From an uncultured Erwinia sp. (GTDB taxonomy: Bacteria > Pseudomonadota > Gammaproteobacteria > Enterobacterales > Enterobacteriaceae), in the NCBI GenBank assembly GCA_946221915.1, contig CAMIKG010000057.1:1-28732 (forward strand): a stretch of DNA of 28,732 nucleotides. The letters are read 5' to 3'. This document shows positions 15,108 through 23,400 of this stretch, one piece after another. The notes under the pieces are model-generated. The model was not told where the DNA came from, ran no database searches, and worked only from the letters and a program-made list of their open reading frames with translations. The position numbers and the translations under genes were made by a program. Numbering within the stretch: position 1 is the first letter of the stretch; each line of letters starts with the position of its first letter.

Positions 15108-16268
15108 ATGAAAAACCTGCAACGTGGTACGGATTTACCGCAAATGCTGTTCTCGCTGATGTTCATCACCATTTTGATCGTCGCGTGTTTTTGGGTGGTT
15201 CAGCCGTTTATTCTCGGTTTCGCCTGGGCAAGTATGGTGGTGATTGCCACCTGGCCGTTGATGCTGAAACTGCAGGGCTGGCTGTGGGGACGGCGCGGAC
15301 TGGCGGTCGCCGCCATGACGCTGCTGCTGATCCTGCTGTTTATTATTCCGATTGCTCTGCTGGTTAACAGCCTGATTGATAACAGCGCGCCGGTGATTGC
15401 CTGGGCGACGTCTGGTCACATTCAGCTGCCGCAACTGCAGTGGCTGAATGATATTCCGATGGTGGGCCAGCGCCTGTACCGCAGCTATCACAAGCTGGTG
15501 GCGGGCGGTGGCGCAGCGCTGATGACCACGGTTCAGCCCTATATTGGCCGCACTACCGGCTTCTTTGTCGCCCAGGCCGGGCATTTTGGTCGCTTTATGA
15601 TGCACCTCGGCCTGATGCTGCTGTTCAGCATGCTGCTTTACTGGCGCGGTGAGCAGGTCGGCAATGGCATCCGCCATTTTGCTTACCGGCTGGCGGCGCG
15701 GCGTGGCGATGCGGCGGTACTGCTGGCAGGTCAGGCGGTGCGCGCCGTGGCGCTGGGTGTGGTGGTGACCGCGCTGGTGCAGGCGGTGCTGGGCGGTCTG
15801 GGGCTGGCGATCGCCGGTATCCCTTACGCCACCCTGCTGACCGTGGTGCTGCTGCTGTGTTGCCTGGTGCAGCTCGGTCCGTTGCCGGTACTGATACCGG
15901 CAATTATCTGGCTGTACTGGAGTGGCGATACCACGTGGGGCACCGTATTGCTGGTGTGGAGCTGCGTGGTCGGCACGCTGGATAATGTGCTGCGTCCGGT
16001 GCTGATCCGTATGGGCGCCGATTTGCCGATGATTTTGATCCTGTCTGGCGTGATCGGTGGCTTGTTTGCCTTTGGCATGATTGGCCTGTTTATCGGCCCA
16101 GTGGTGCTGGCGGTCTCCTACCGGCTGGTGTCCGTGTGGATGCATGAAGCGCCGCCGCCAGACGAAGACCCCGAAGATGTCGTCGAGGAGCTGGCGGAGA
16201 TTGAGCGGGAACACGCTGAACACGCTGAACACGCTGAACACGCTGAACACGGTAAATCCCCACGCTAA
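15108..16268 (+). CDS. ydiK: AI-2E transporter family (PerM/YdiK) inner membrane protein
   Basis: A 386-residue inner membrane protein of the AI-2E/PerM family, with about eight hydrophobic segments. Two adjacent pairs lie near 13-50 and 64-88, and a dense C-terminal block lies at about 205-345 with ALVQAVLGGLGLAIAGIPYA, LVQLGPLPVLIPAIIWLY and GVIGGLFAFGMIGLFIGPVV. The substrate is not established. It aligns with E. coli YdiK (370 residues) from the first membrane segment on. The acidic tail is extended by a repeated Glu-His-Ala run encoded by a nine-base tandem repeat (16209-16251). The start has TGAGG 13 bases upstream, a long spacing. Confidence 0.92.
   Translation: MKNLQRGTDLPQMLFSLMFITILIVACFWVVQPFILGFAWASMVVIATWPLMLKLQGWLWGRRGLAVAAMTLLLILLFIIPIALLVNSLIDNSAPVIAWATSGHIQLPQLQWLNDIPMVGQRLYRSYHKLVAGGGAALMTTVQPYIGRTTGFFVAQAGHFGRFMMHLGLMLLFSMLLYWRGEQVGNGIRHFAYRLAARRGDAAVLLAGQAVRAVALGVVVTALVQAVLGGLGLAIAGIPYATLLTVVLLLCCLVQLGPLPVLIPAIIWLYWSGDTTWGTVLLVWSCVVGTLDNVLRPVLIRMGADLPMILILSGVIGGLFAFGMIGLFIGPVVLAVSYRLVSVWMHEAPPPDEDPEDVVEELAEIEREHAEHAEHAEHAEHGKSPR
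16209..16251 (+). repeat. Nine-base in-frame tandem repeat in ydiK
   Basis: Unit GAACACGCT repeated four times exactly plus a seven-base partial copy, encoding (EHA)n near the YdiK C-terminus. Because the period is a multiple of three, copy-number change would alter tail length without a frameshift. Confidence 0.95.
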
Positions 16269-16470
16269 CCCTGCGTCAAGCGGCCGGACTCTCTGGCCGC
16301 TGAAAAATTTACATGTCACTTCTGCCAAAACTCAGATTAATCTTCCTTACCTGTTTACACCTTATTTTACTGGTTTGCGGTGATTTCTTGCTCAATGGAT
16401 TATTTTTCACACAGTTTTATCATTCCGTTTACGTCGGCTGTGTCACAAAGGATTATCGTCTTTAAACTAA
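16269..16470. other. Gap between ydiK and the rprA promoter
   Basis: I see no gene. AGCGGCC/GGCCGCT (16279-16285, 16295-16301) forms a hairpin just after the ydiK stop but lacks a T run, so it is at best a weak or Rho-assisted end. The rest is AT-rich without a recognised motif. Confidence 0.4.
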
Positions 16471-16484
16471 TAAGAGGATTCTTA
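16471..16484 (+). promoter_or_regulatory. RcsB box upstream of rprA
   Basis: TAAGAGGATTCTTA matches 11 of 14 positions of the RcsAB box TAAGAATATTCCTA and is a clear dyad. It lies about 35-45 bp upstream of the predicted rprA start, where response regulator RcsB activates rprA in E. coli. Confidence 0.75.
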
Positions 16485-16517
16485 ATGACGCCTGGCGCGC
16501 TGACGCATAACATAAAA

Positions 16518-16628
16518 CCCATGTTCAGATTTCAACTCTCTGATTTCTAAACAACCTTTTCCCCTGAGTGAAGTAAACGAATTGCTGTGTGTAGTCTTTG
16601 CCCATCCCATGCGATGGGCTTTTTTTTT
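16518..16628 (+). ncRNA. rprA: RprA small regulatory RNA
   Basis: The 3' two-thirds is nearly identical to E. coli RprA from memory: CCCCTGAGTGAAGTAAACGA, then ATTGCTGTGTGTAGTC, then the terminator hairpin GCCCATC/GATGGGC (16600-16606, 16613-16619) and nine T. The genomic position next to ydiK also matches. RprA is an Hfq-dependent RNA that activates rpoS translation and acts on csgD and other targets under the Rcs envelope-stress system. The 5' part, which includes the rpoS-pairing stem-loop in E. coli, is more diverged here. The 5' end (about 16518-16521) is set by length and a CATAAC -10 at 16506-16511, so it is approximate. Confidence 0.88.
16600..16628 (+). terminator. rprA Rho-independent terminator
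   Basis: Seven-base perfect stem GCCCATC/GATGGGC with loop CCATGC followed by nine T. It doubles as the 3' Hfq-binding module of RprA. Confidence 0.93.
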
Positions 16629-16762
16629 GCCCTTTTCCCCAGGCTAATCAGTGGCCAATTGTTAATCAACGGCGCATTTTTCCCTGTCAGGCAACACATC
16701 CGCATTACCTTAAAGCGACATCGTTTGCTAGTCCTGCCCGGTTTCTGTCAGCCAAAACGCAA

Positions 16763-16786
16763 AAAGGGAGCCAGCTGGCTCCCTTT
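16763..16786 (-). terminator. ppsA intrinsic terminator
   Basis: Perfect 10-bp inverted repeat AAAGGGAGCC/GGCTCCCTTT around AGCT, followed on the minus strand by a T run (plus-strand A run at 16761-16765). It lies 22 bp beyond the ppsA stop. Between it and rprA (16629-16760) no gene or motif is seen. Confidence 0.88.
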
Positions 16787-16807
16787 GCTTATTTCAGGCG
16801 TCGCGCC

Positions 16808-19183
16808 TTATTTAATCTCAGCGAGATTCAGCCACGTCTGCACCACGGTATCCGGGTTCAGCGACAGGCTGTCGATACCTTCGGCCATCAGCCACGCGGC
16901 GAAGTCTTCGTGGTCCGAAGGCCCCTGACCGCAGATACCAACATATTTGCCCTGCTGCTTCGCCGCGCGAATCGCCATCGACAGCAGCGCTTTCACCGCC
17001 TCATTACGCTCATCGAACAGCTCAGAGACCACGCCGGAATCGCGATCCAGTCCCAGCGCCAGCTGCGTCATATCGTTGGAACCGATAGAGAAGCCGTCGA
17101 AGTACTGCAGGAACTGATCGGCCAGCAGCGCGTTAGACGGGATCTCGCACATCATAATCAGCTTGAGGCCGTTTTCACCGCGCTTCAGTCCCTGACGCTC
17201 CAGCTCTTCCACTACCGCCTTCGCCTGCGCCACGGTACGTACGAATGGCACCATGATTTCAACGTTGGTCAGTCCCATCTCGTTGCGCACGCGTTTCACC
17301 GCCGCGCACTCCAGCGCGAAGCAGTCGCGGAAACTGTCGGCGACATAACGTCCGGCGCCACGGAAGCCGAGCATCGGGTTCTCTTCCTCTGGCTCGTAAC
17401 GCTCGCCGCCCACCAGGTTGGCGTACTCGTTTGACTTAAAGTCAGACAGACGCACAATCACCCGTTTTGGTGCAAACGCCGCGCCGAGGGTAGCGATGCC
17501 TTCGGTCAGACGTGCGATATAGAACTCAACCGGATCGTCAAAGCCTTTCATCAGTTCGCGGATCTGCTGTTGCAGCTGCGGGGTTTGCTGGTCAAATTCC
17601 AGCAGCGCCTTCGGATGCACGCCGATCATGCGGTTGATAATAAACTCCAGACGCGCCAGCCCCACGCCCTCGTTCGGCAGGCAGGCGAAATCAAAGGCGC
17701 GATCCGGGTTACCGACGTTCATCATAATCTTCAGCGGCAGCGCGGGCATTTCGTCGACCTGTGAACTGCTGATATCGAAGTCCAGCAGATCGTCATACAC
17801 ATAGCCGGTATCGCCTTCGGCGCAGGAGACGGTGACTTTATGGCCATCCTTCAGCAGTTCCGTCGCGTCGCCACAACCGACCACCGCAGGAATACCCAGC
17901 TCACGGGCGATAATCGCCGCATGGCAGGTACGGCCGCCGCGATTGGTAACAATCGCCGCCGCTTTTTTCATGATCGGTTCCCAGTCCGGGTCGGTCATAT
18001 CAGTGACCAGCACATCGCCTTTCTGGATACGGTTCATCTCGCTGATATCGTGAATTACTTTCACTTCACCCGCGCCGATGCGGTGACCGATAGCGCGACC
18101 TTCCACCACCACCTCACCTTTGCCCTGCAGCGAGTAGCGTTCCATCACCTGGCCGTTGGAGCGTACCGTTTCCGGACGCGCCTGCACGATAAACAGCTTG
18201 CCGGTGTGGCCATCCTTCGCCCACTCGATATCCATTGGACGCTGGTAGTGCTTCTCAATCTGCACCGCCTGACGCGCCAGCGCCTGCACTTCGTCGTCGC
18301 TCAGGCAGAAGCGATCGCGCGCTTCCTGCGGCACATCTTCGATGCGCACCTGCTCGCCATGCGCCTGTGAGTCGGCGTAGACCATACGCAGCTTCTTCGA
18401 GCCCATATTGCGGCGCACGATCGCCGGACGATCCGCCGCCAGCGTCGGTTTATGCACGTAGAACTCATCCGGGTTCACCGCGCCCTGCACCACCATTTCA
18501 CCCAGACCCAGCGCCGCAGTGATAAACACGACCTGGTCAAAGCCGGATTCGGTATCAATGGTAAACATCACGCCCGATGACGCCAGATCAGAGCGCACCA
18601 TGCGCTGTACCCCGGCGGAAAGCGCCACGCCGCGATGGTCATACCCCTGGTGCACACGATAGGAAATCGCACGATCGTTAAACAGTGACGCATAAACATG
18701 CTTCACTGCCACCATCACCGCGTCGATACCCTGCACATTAAGGAAGGTTTCCTGCTGACCGGCGAATGAGGCATCCGGCATATCTTCCGCTGTCGCGGAG
18801 GATCGCACGGCAAACGACGCATCTGCATCATCTGCGGAAAGCTGTTGATAAGCGCCGAGTATCGCCTGTTCCAGTTCTGGCTGGAATGGCGTATCGACAA
18901 TCCATTGACGGATCTGTTTGCCAGCCTGCGCCAGCTGATCAACATCATCAATATTGGTCTGATCCAGCAGTTCATAAATGCGCTGGTTGAGGCCGCTTTG
19001 GTCGAGGAATTGGTTAAACGCGTCGGCAGTGGTGGCAAAGCCATTTGGCACTGACACTCCCAGTGAAGACAGGTTGGTGATCATTTCACCCAGAGAGGCA
19101 TTTTTGCCCCCCACCCGGTCAACATCATTCATACCGAGCTGGTTATACCAGAGTACGAGCGGCACTTCGCCTTTATTGGACAT
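16808..19183 (-). CDS. ppsA: Phosphoenolpyruvate synthase
   Basis: A 791-residue cytoplasmic enzyme converting pyruvate, ATP and water to PEP, AMP and phosphate, for growth on three-carbon substrates. It has an N-terminal PEP/pyruvate-binding ATP-grasp domain (MNDVDRVGGKNASLGEM), a central phosphohistidine domain with the catalytic His (about 421) in GGRTCHAAIIARELGIPAVVG, and a C-terminal TIM-barrel PEP-utilising domain (FSIGSNDMTQLALGLDRD, GICGQGPSDHEDFA). It is one residue shorter than E. coli PpsA. AAGGA lies upstream of the ATG. A Cra site upstream (19284-19299) suggests activation by Cra, opposite in sign to pykF. ppsR, whose product modifies PpsA, is divergent from it. Confidence 0.98.
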   Translation of the reverse strand: MSNKGEVPLVLWYNQLGMNDVDRVGGKNASLGEMITNLSSLGVSVPNGFATTADAFNQFLDQSGLNQRIYELLDQTNIDDVDQLAQAGKQIRQWIVDTPFQPELEQAILGAYQQLSADDADASFAVRSSATAEDMPDASFAGQQETFLNVQGIDAVMVAVKHVYASLFNDRAISYRVHQGYDHRGVALSAGVQRMVRSDLASSGVMFTIDTESGFDQVVFITAALGLGEMVVQGAVNPDEFYVHKPTLAADRPAIVRRNMGSKKLRMVYADSQAHGEQVRIEDVPQEARDRFCLSDDEVQALARQAVQIEKHYQRPMDIEWAKDGHTGKLFIVQARPETVRSNGQVMERYSLQGKGEVVVEGRAIGHRIGAGEVKVIHDISEMNRIQKGDVLVTDMTDPDWEPIMKKAAAIVTNRGGRTCHAAIIARELGIPAVVGCGDATELLKDGHKVTVSCAEGDTGYVYDDLLDFDISSSQVDEMPALPLKIMMNVGNPDRAFDFACLPNEGVGLARLEFIINRMIGVHPKALLEFDQQTPQLQQQIRELMKGFDDPVEFYIARLTEGIATLGAAFAPKRVIVRLSDFKSNEYANLVGGERYEPEEENPMLGFRGAGRYVADSFRDCFALECAAVKRVRNEMGLTNVEIMVPFVRTVAQAKAVVEELERQGLKRGENGLKLIMMCEIPSNALLADQFLQYFDGFSIGSNDMTQLALGLDRDSGVVSELFDERNEAVKALLSMAIRAAKQQGKYVGICGQGPSDHEDFAAWLMAEGIDSLSLNPDTVVQTWLNLAEIK

Positions 19184-19283
19184 TGAAGCTATCCTTTATC
19201 AGATTTAAATGAGAGGCAAAAAGCATTTAAACGTGTTTTGCAACACATCTCAGCCTGGCACATTCATTTAGCAAAGCGAAAGT

Positions 19284-19299
19284 GGTGAATCGTTCAAGC
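19284..19299. promoter_or_regulatory. Cra (FruR) site of ppsA
   Basis: GGTGAATCGTTCAAGC fits the Cra consensus and resembles the E. coli ppsA site. It lies about 100 bp upstream of the ppsA ATG, suited to activation of this gluconeogenic gene. Confidence 0.75.
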
Positions 19300-19343
19300 A
19301 AGGAAAAAAGGTGATTTTAAGAAAACTACCCGCTTATTTATTT

Positions 19344-19355
19344 TGTTGCGCAACA
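19344..19355. promoter_or_regulatory. Perfect 12-bp palindrome TGTTGCGCAACA in the ppsA/ppsR region
   Basis: Identical to the palindrome at 172-183 upstream of pykF; a 10-of-12 match follows at 19426-19437 and a looser one at 19233-19246. It is the candidate operator of an unidentified regulator shared by pykF and ppsA/ppsR. Confidence 0.45.
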
Positions 19356-19663
19356 GAATAACAGGCCATTTAACACTTAAAAATCATCACCATAACACCT
19401 GATCACCTTCCCGTGCCGCTATTTTATTTGCGCAACAAAAACCGCCTAAAAAATAACAGTTTTGCCGCTAAAAAAGCATTAAATTCAACAAATAAAAGCG
19501 AAACATCATTTCATTTATTCATTTTCCACATATTCAGTTTAATCCGATAAAAATAAATAGTCCATTTTAATAATTTTTGGATTATTTATTTTATTACTGC
19601 CGCTGTGATTAATTATTCGCTACTATCAACCGCAGTGAGTCGTAAAATAACCGAGGAGCAAAA

Positions 19664-20497
19664 ATGGATATCGCGGGCGAACGTACAGTTTTTTATATCT
19701 CTGACGGCACCGCCATCACGGCAGAAGTGCTCGGTCACGCGGTGATGTCGCAATTTCCGGTGGGCGTCACCAGCGTCACCCTGCCGTTCGTCGAAAACGA
19801 GCAGCGCGCGCAGGCGGTAAAAGGCCAGATCAACGCCATTTACCAGCAAAGCGGTATCCGCCCGCTGGTGTTTTACTCCATCGTGACGCCTGAAGTGCGC
19901 GAAATCATTCTGCAGAGCGACGGTTTTTGCCAGGATATCGTGCAGGCGCTGGTGGCGCCGCTGCAGCAGGAACTCGGCATCTCTCCCGCGCCCGTCGCCC
20001 ACCGTGCCCATGGTCTTAACGCCAGCAATCTCGGCAAATATGATGCGCGTATCGCGGCGATTGATTATGCTCTCGCCCACGACGACGGCATCTCGCTGCG
20101 CGGACTGGAAGATGCGCAGGTGATCCTGCTGGGCGTGTCGCGCTGTGGTAAAACCCCCACCAGTCTCTACCTGGCGATGCAGTTTGGCGTGCGCGCCGCT
20201 AACTATCCGTTTATCGCCGACGATATGGATAACCTCAAACTGCCGCCTGCCCTGAGAGCCCATCAGCACAAATTATTTGGCCTGACGATCGATCCTGAGC
20301 GGCTGGCGGCAATTCGCCAGGAGCGTGCGGAAAACACCCGCTACGCTTCGATGCGCCAGTGCAGGCTGGAAGTGGGTGAAGTCGAAGCGCTGTTCCGCAC
20401 CCATCAGATTCGCTACCTCAACAGTACCAATTACTCCGTTGAGGAAATCGCCACCAAAATCCTCGATATTATGGGTCTCAACCGCCATATGTATTAA
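19664..20497 (+). CDS. ppsR: PEP synthase regulatory protein (bifunctional kinase/pyrophosphorylase)
   Basis: A 277-residue DUF299 protein that inactivates PpsA by ADP-dependent phosphorylation of a threonine and reactivates it by phosphate-dependent dephosphorylation. The P-loop GVSRCGKT is at 157-164. Other conserved stretches are VFYISDGTAITAEVLGHAV near the N-terminus, HDDGISLRGLEDAQVILL, NYPFIADDMDNL and the C-terminal STNYSVEEIATKILDIMGL. Length equals E. coli PpsR (YdiA). GAGGAG lies seven bases upstream of the ATG. It is divergent from its target gene ppsA. Its stop codon overlaps by four bases the stop of the giant convergent gene, with no terminator between them. Confidence 0.97.
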   Translation: MDIAGERTVFYISDGTAITAEVLGHAVMSQFPVGVTSVTLPFVENEQRAQAVKGQINAIYQQSGIRPLVFYSIVTPEVREIILQSDGFCQDIVQALVAPLQQELGISPAPVAHRAHGLNASNLGKYDARIAAIDYALAHDDGISLRGLEDAQVILLGVSRCGKTPTSLYLAMQFGVRAANYPFIADDMDNLKLPPALRAHQHKLFGLTIDPERLAAIRQERAENTRYASMRQCRLEVGEVEALFRTHQIRYLNSTNYSVEEIATKILDIMGLNRHMY

Positions 20498-23400
20498 TCA
20501 CGTCTCAGCAGATAAGTGAGATTCTCGCGGGTAATGCTGGCGAGCAGCCCGGCATAGTTACCGCTGTCAGCCAGCGCCCGTTTAAGCACGTCCTCAGCCG
20601 CCTGCAGGTATTCAGGGGTTTCCCCCTGATACTGCTCACGCGCCAGCATCAGTTTTTCCACTGTCCTTTTACCCCAGGGAACAGACTGCGCCATCCAGGC
20701 CCCTAACTCTTTGCGGTACTCCTGCATCCGCTGCCTGAGCAACGGGAAATCGACGCGGGTTTTTTCCAGATCGGTGCCCGCCTTCATCAGCAGCTCCAGT
20801 TCGCAGCGAATAATACGCTGGGCACGTTCTTCCTCGCTTAACCGGGCAAACTCCCCTTCCCGCTGCTGCAGCCCCGCCAGCGTCGGCCAGTCGTCGCTGT
20901 CATAAAACGCCTGCAGCATATGACCGGGGCTGAGCCGCCTGATCAGACCCGCGCGTACCTCTGCCGGCAGATTCAGCAGACGCTCGGTGATCACCGAAGC
21001 ATGCTCCAGCAGCTGGCTGTGCAGTTGCTGCAGTTTCTCTATCTGCAGCTCACCGGGCCGCGCGGGGGTTAACGTCTTGGGAAACTTGGGATTACCACGG
21101 CTGAGGCGATTTTGTTGCGTGATCAGCGCCGCCAGCGCCATCAGTCCGGAGCGGCCAGCCAGTGCCATCAGATCGCCATCATAATCGGCGCCCAGTCGCG
21201 CCATGGAAGGCCTGTCGCTTGACGCGTCAGGAGGCGCAGGGATACTGGCGTTCGGCACGCCCACCAGCTCCTTCATGGTCTGAATGCACACCAGCATGCC
21301 ACTGATGACCCGCAGTTCAGTGTTCTGCGGGTTCTGTCGCTGATTGCGGACCGCCAGGGAGCCAAAGGCTGAGCTGACTTTCTGCTCTTTGGCCGAAACC
21401 ACAAGTTCGTCTTTGCTGACGCCCGCCGGCCACGCGTGTTTGGGAACCACAATCATAATGCCTTTCAGACCCAGTAATTCCGGCGGCAAGTCGGGGTTTA
21501 CGGACTCGCTGAACCCCGTCAGGGAATATTGAATAGCACGCGCAGCGTTAAGGCTGGCGCTAAAATCGATATCTTCTGACGCGATGTTCAGCAGACCACG
21601 CGTATCATATGGCGCGTGCCCCATGATTGCGCCCTCCCTGAGGATGTGGCGCCAGGCAGGATCATCGGGGATCACCAGTTTTCTGCCGGCAACCGGCACC
21701 GCCGTGAGATGGTACAAATCCGGCCCGGCGATGCGCGCCGCTTTCGCCAGCGTAGCGACGGAAGGAATATCGCTGCGCTGCGCCAGCGGTGGCCCTATCT
21801 TGCTGATGGCGTGAGCGTGAAACTCCTGTGCAATCTGTTTGCTCTGTTCAGCGGTGGCGGTGTAATACTGCAGCGCCTGCGCCGGTATGCTGCCCTCCGC
21901 AGGGACAGGCCCACGGGTGGTGGCATTCAGCGCCGCGAAACGCGCTTCGCCCAGCCACTGACGCGCCAGATCTTCATGGATAAAACCACAGCCGTCGCCC
22001 ACCTGCAGCTGCGCCCAGTCGCCGGACAGGGGAAAATCCTCTGGCCGCGTTTCAGGCACCAGTCTCAGGTGAAAACTCCCGCTCATCGTCGGCACCTGCG
22101 GGGCGGGCTGAATTTCATCACCAGACGCCCCGGCCAGCAGCATACGTTGCCCGTACACGCCCGACTCGACTGAGGTCAACAACCATTTGCGCAGCGTCTC
22201 GCCGATTTCTACCGGCACGCCCCATAACCAGGCGTGCTGACCAGGGGAGCGTCTGTTGGCGCTGCCACGCAGCACATCGGTACGATAGAATTGTCTTTTT
22301 CCCTGGGGCTGGTCGCCGGGCAGGCTGACAAACACCGGCAGATCCTCAGCCTGCCTGTGCTCTTCAACCTGAACCAGGATCAGCGGATGCGCGATGTTGT
22401 GGCGGAATAGGTGTTTATAGAAGGAATTTGCCAGCACCCGCTGCTGCGGCTGACCGGCGTCATTGAGCAACGGCTTGCCACGGGCATTGACCTTGATAAT
22501 GCGTAGTTCATCTCTGCTGGTAACAGCGTGCGGCGTCCCGCTGAGTCGCGCACAGGCTTCACGCATCACACGTTCGCCATATGCATCACTCCACGGGGTG
22601 AATTCGGGCTGTGGCCACTGTTCCGGCGGCAGATAGCGCTGGAACAGTGACATCTCGCGCAGGCTGACCGCAAACTCGTCGGGGACCTGACGCCGCCTGA
22701 CCGCATTAAGCAGCATTGGCACCGCGGATTGCTGCATAATCTTATTCAGCTGCGCCAGCGCCTCACTTTTCACCCGGCCTTTTCTTCCTCTGCTTAGCAA
22801 ATCGCGCACGTTATCCAGTTCCACACAGACTTGGTGCAGCTCAATGGCGAGGTGACGCTGGCGGAAATCCTGCCACGGCAGCGCTCTGGCCTGCTGAATA
22901 ACCTGATCCAGCAACAGGCTGACCTGAATGCCGGGCTGACTGCGCCATTCGCCATACAGGCGGCAACTGGCGCTGAGCAGCGCCGCACGTTGCCCTGGGT
23001 TCACCCCTTTTCCGGGCAACAACTTCAGCAGTTGCTGGCACTGCCGCCAGCTCGTGGCAGCATCGACCCAACCCGCGCTCATCATTTGCTGTAACTGCAC
23101 CAGCAGGCCGGCGGAATTTGCCGCGGCGCCGCCCTTTTTTACCAGCTTCAGTTGTTCGTCGATGCGCCGGGAGAGTTGCAGCCCTTTTTCGCGCAACAAT
23201 TCGTCACTGACCAGTTGCGGGAACTGTTGATGCAGCAGCGTGACGGAACGGAAGAAATAGTGCATGTTCAGGCCAAACGACTGATCCAGCGCTCCCGCGA
23301 CGCCCAGATGCAACAGTGTCGCGACGATTCGCTTCAGCATAGGCGCGTCCGGCGCCACCACCCCCTGTTCCGTCAGGGTCAGCGCCACATTCAGTGTATT

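Larger units (their letters stand above)
19184..19663. other. 480-bp ppsA/ppsR divergent control region
   Basis: No gene is seen. It is strikingly AT-rich, especially at 19300-19640. It contains the Cra site (19284-19299), a near-palindrome GTGTTTTGCAACAC (19233-19246), the perfect palindrome TGTTGCGCAACA (19344-19355) and the related ATTTGCGCAACA (19426-19437). I could not place the ppsA or ppsR promoters with confidence. Confidence 0.55.

Noticed and set aside
16279..16301. Hairpin after ydiK as an intrinsic terminator
   Set aside because: The stem is good but there is no T run on either side.
15135..16328. 397-codon His/Gln-rich frame antisense to ydiK
   Set aside because: Low-complexity product typical of reading a GC-rich membrane-protein gene backwards; ydiK itself is well supported.
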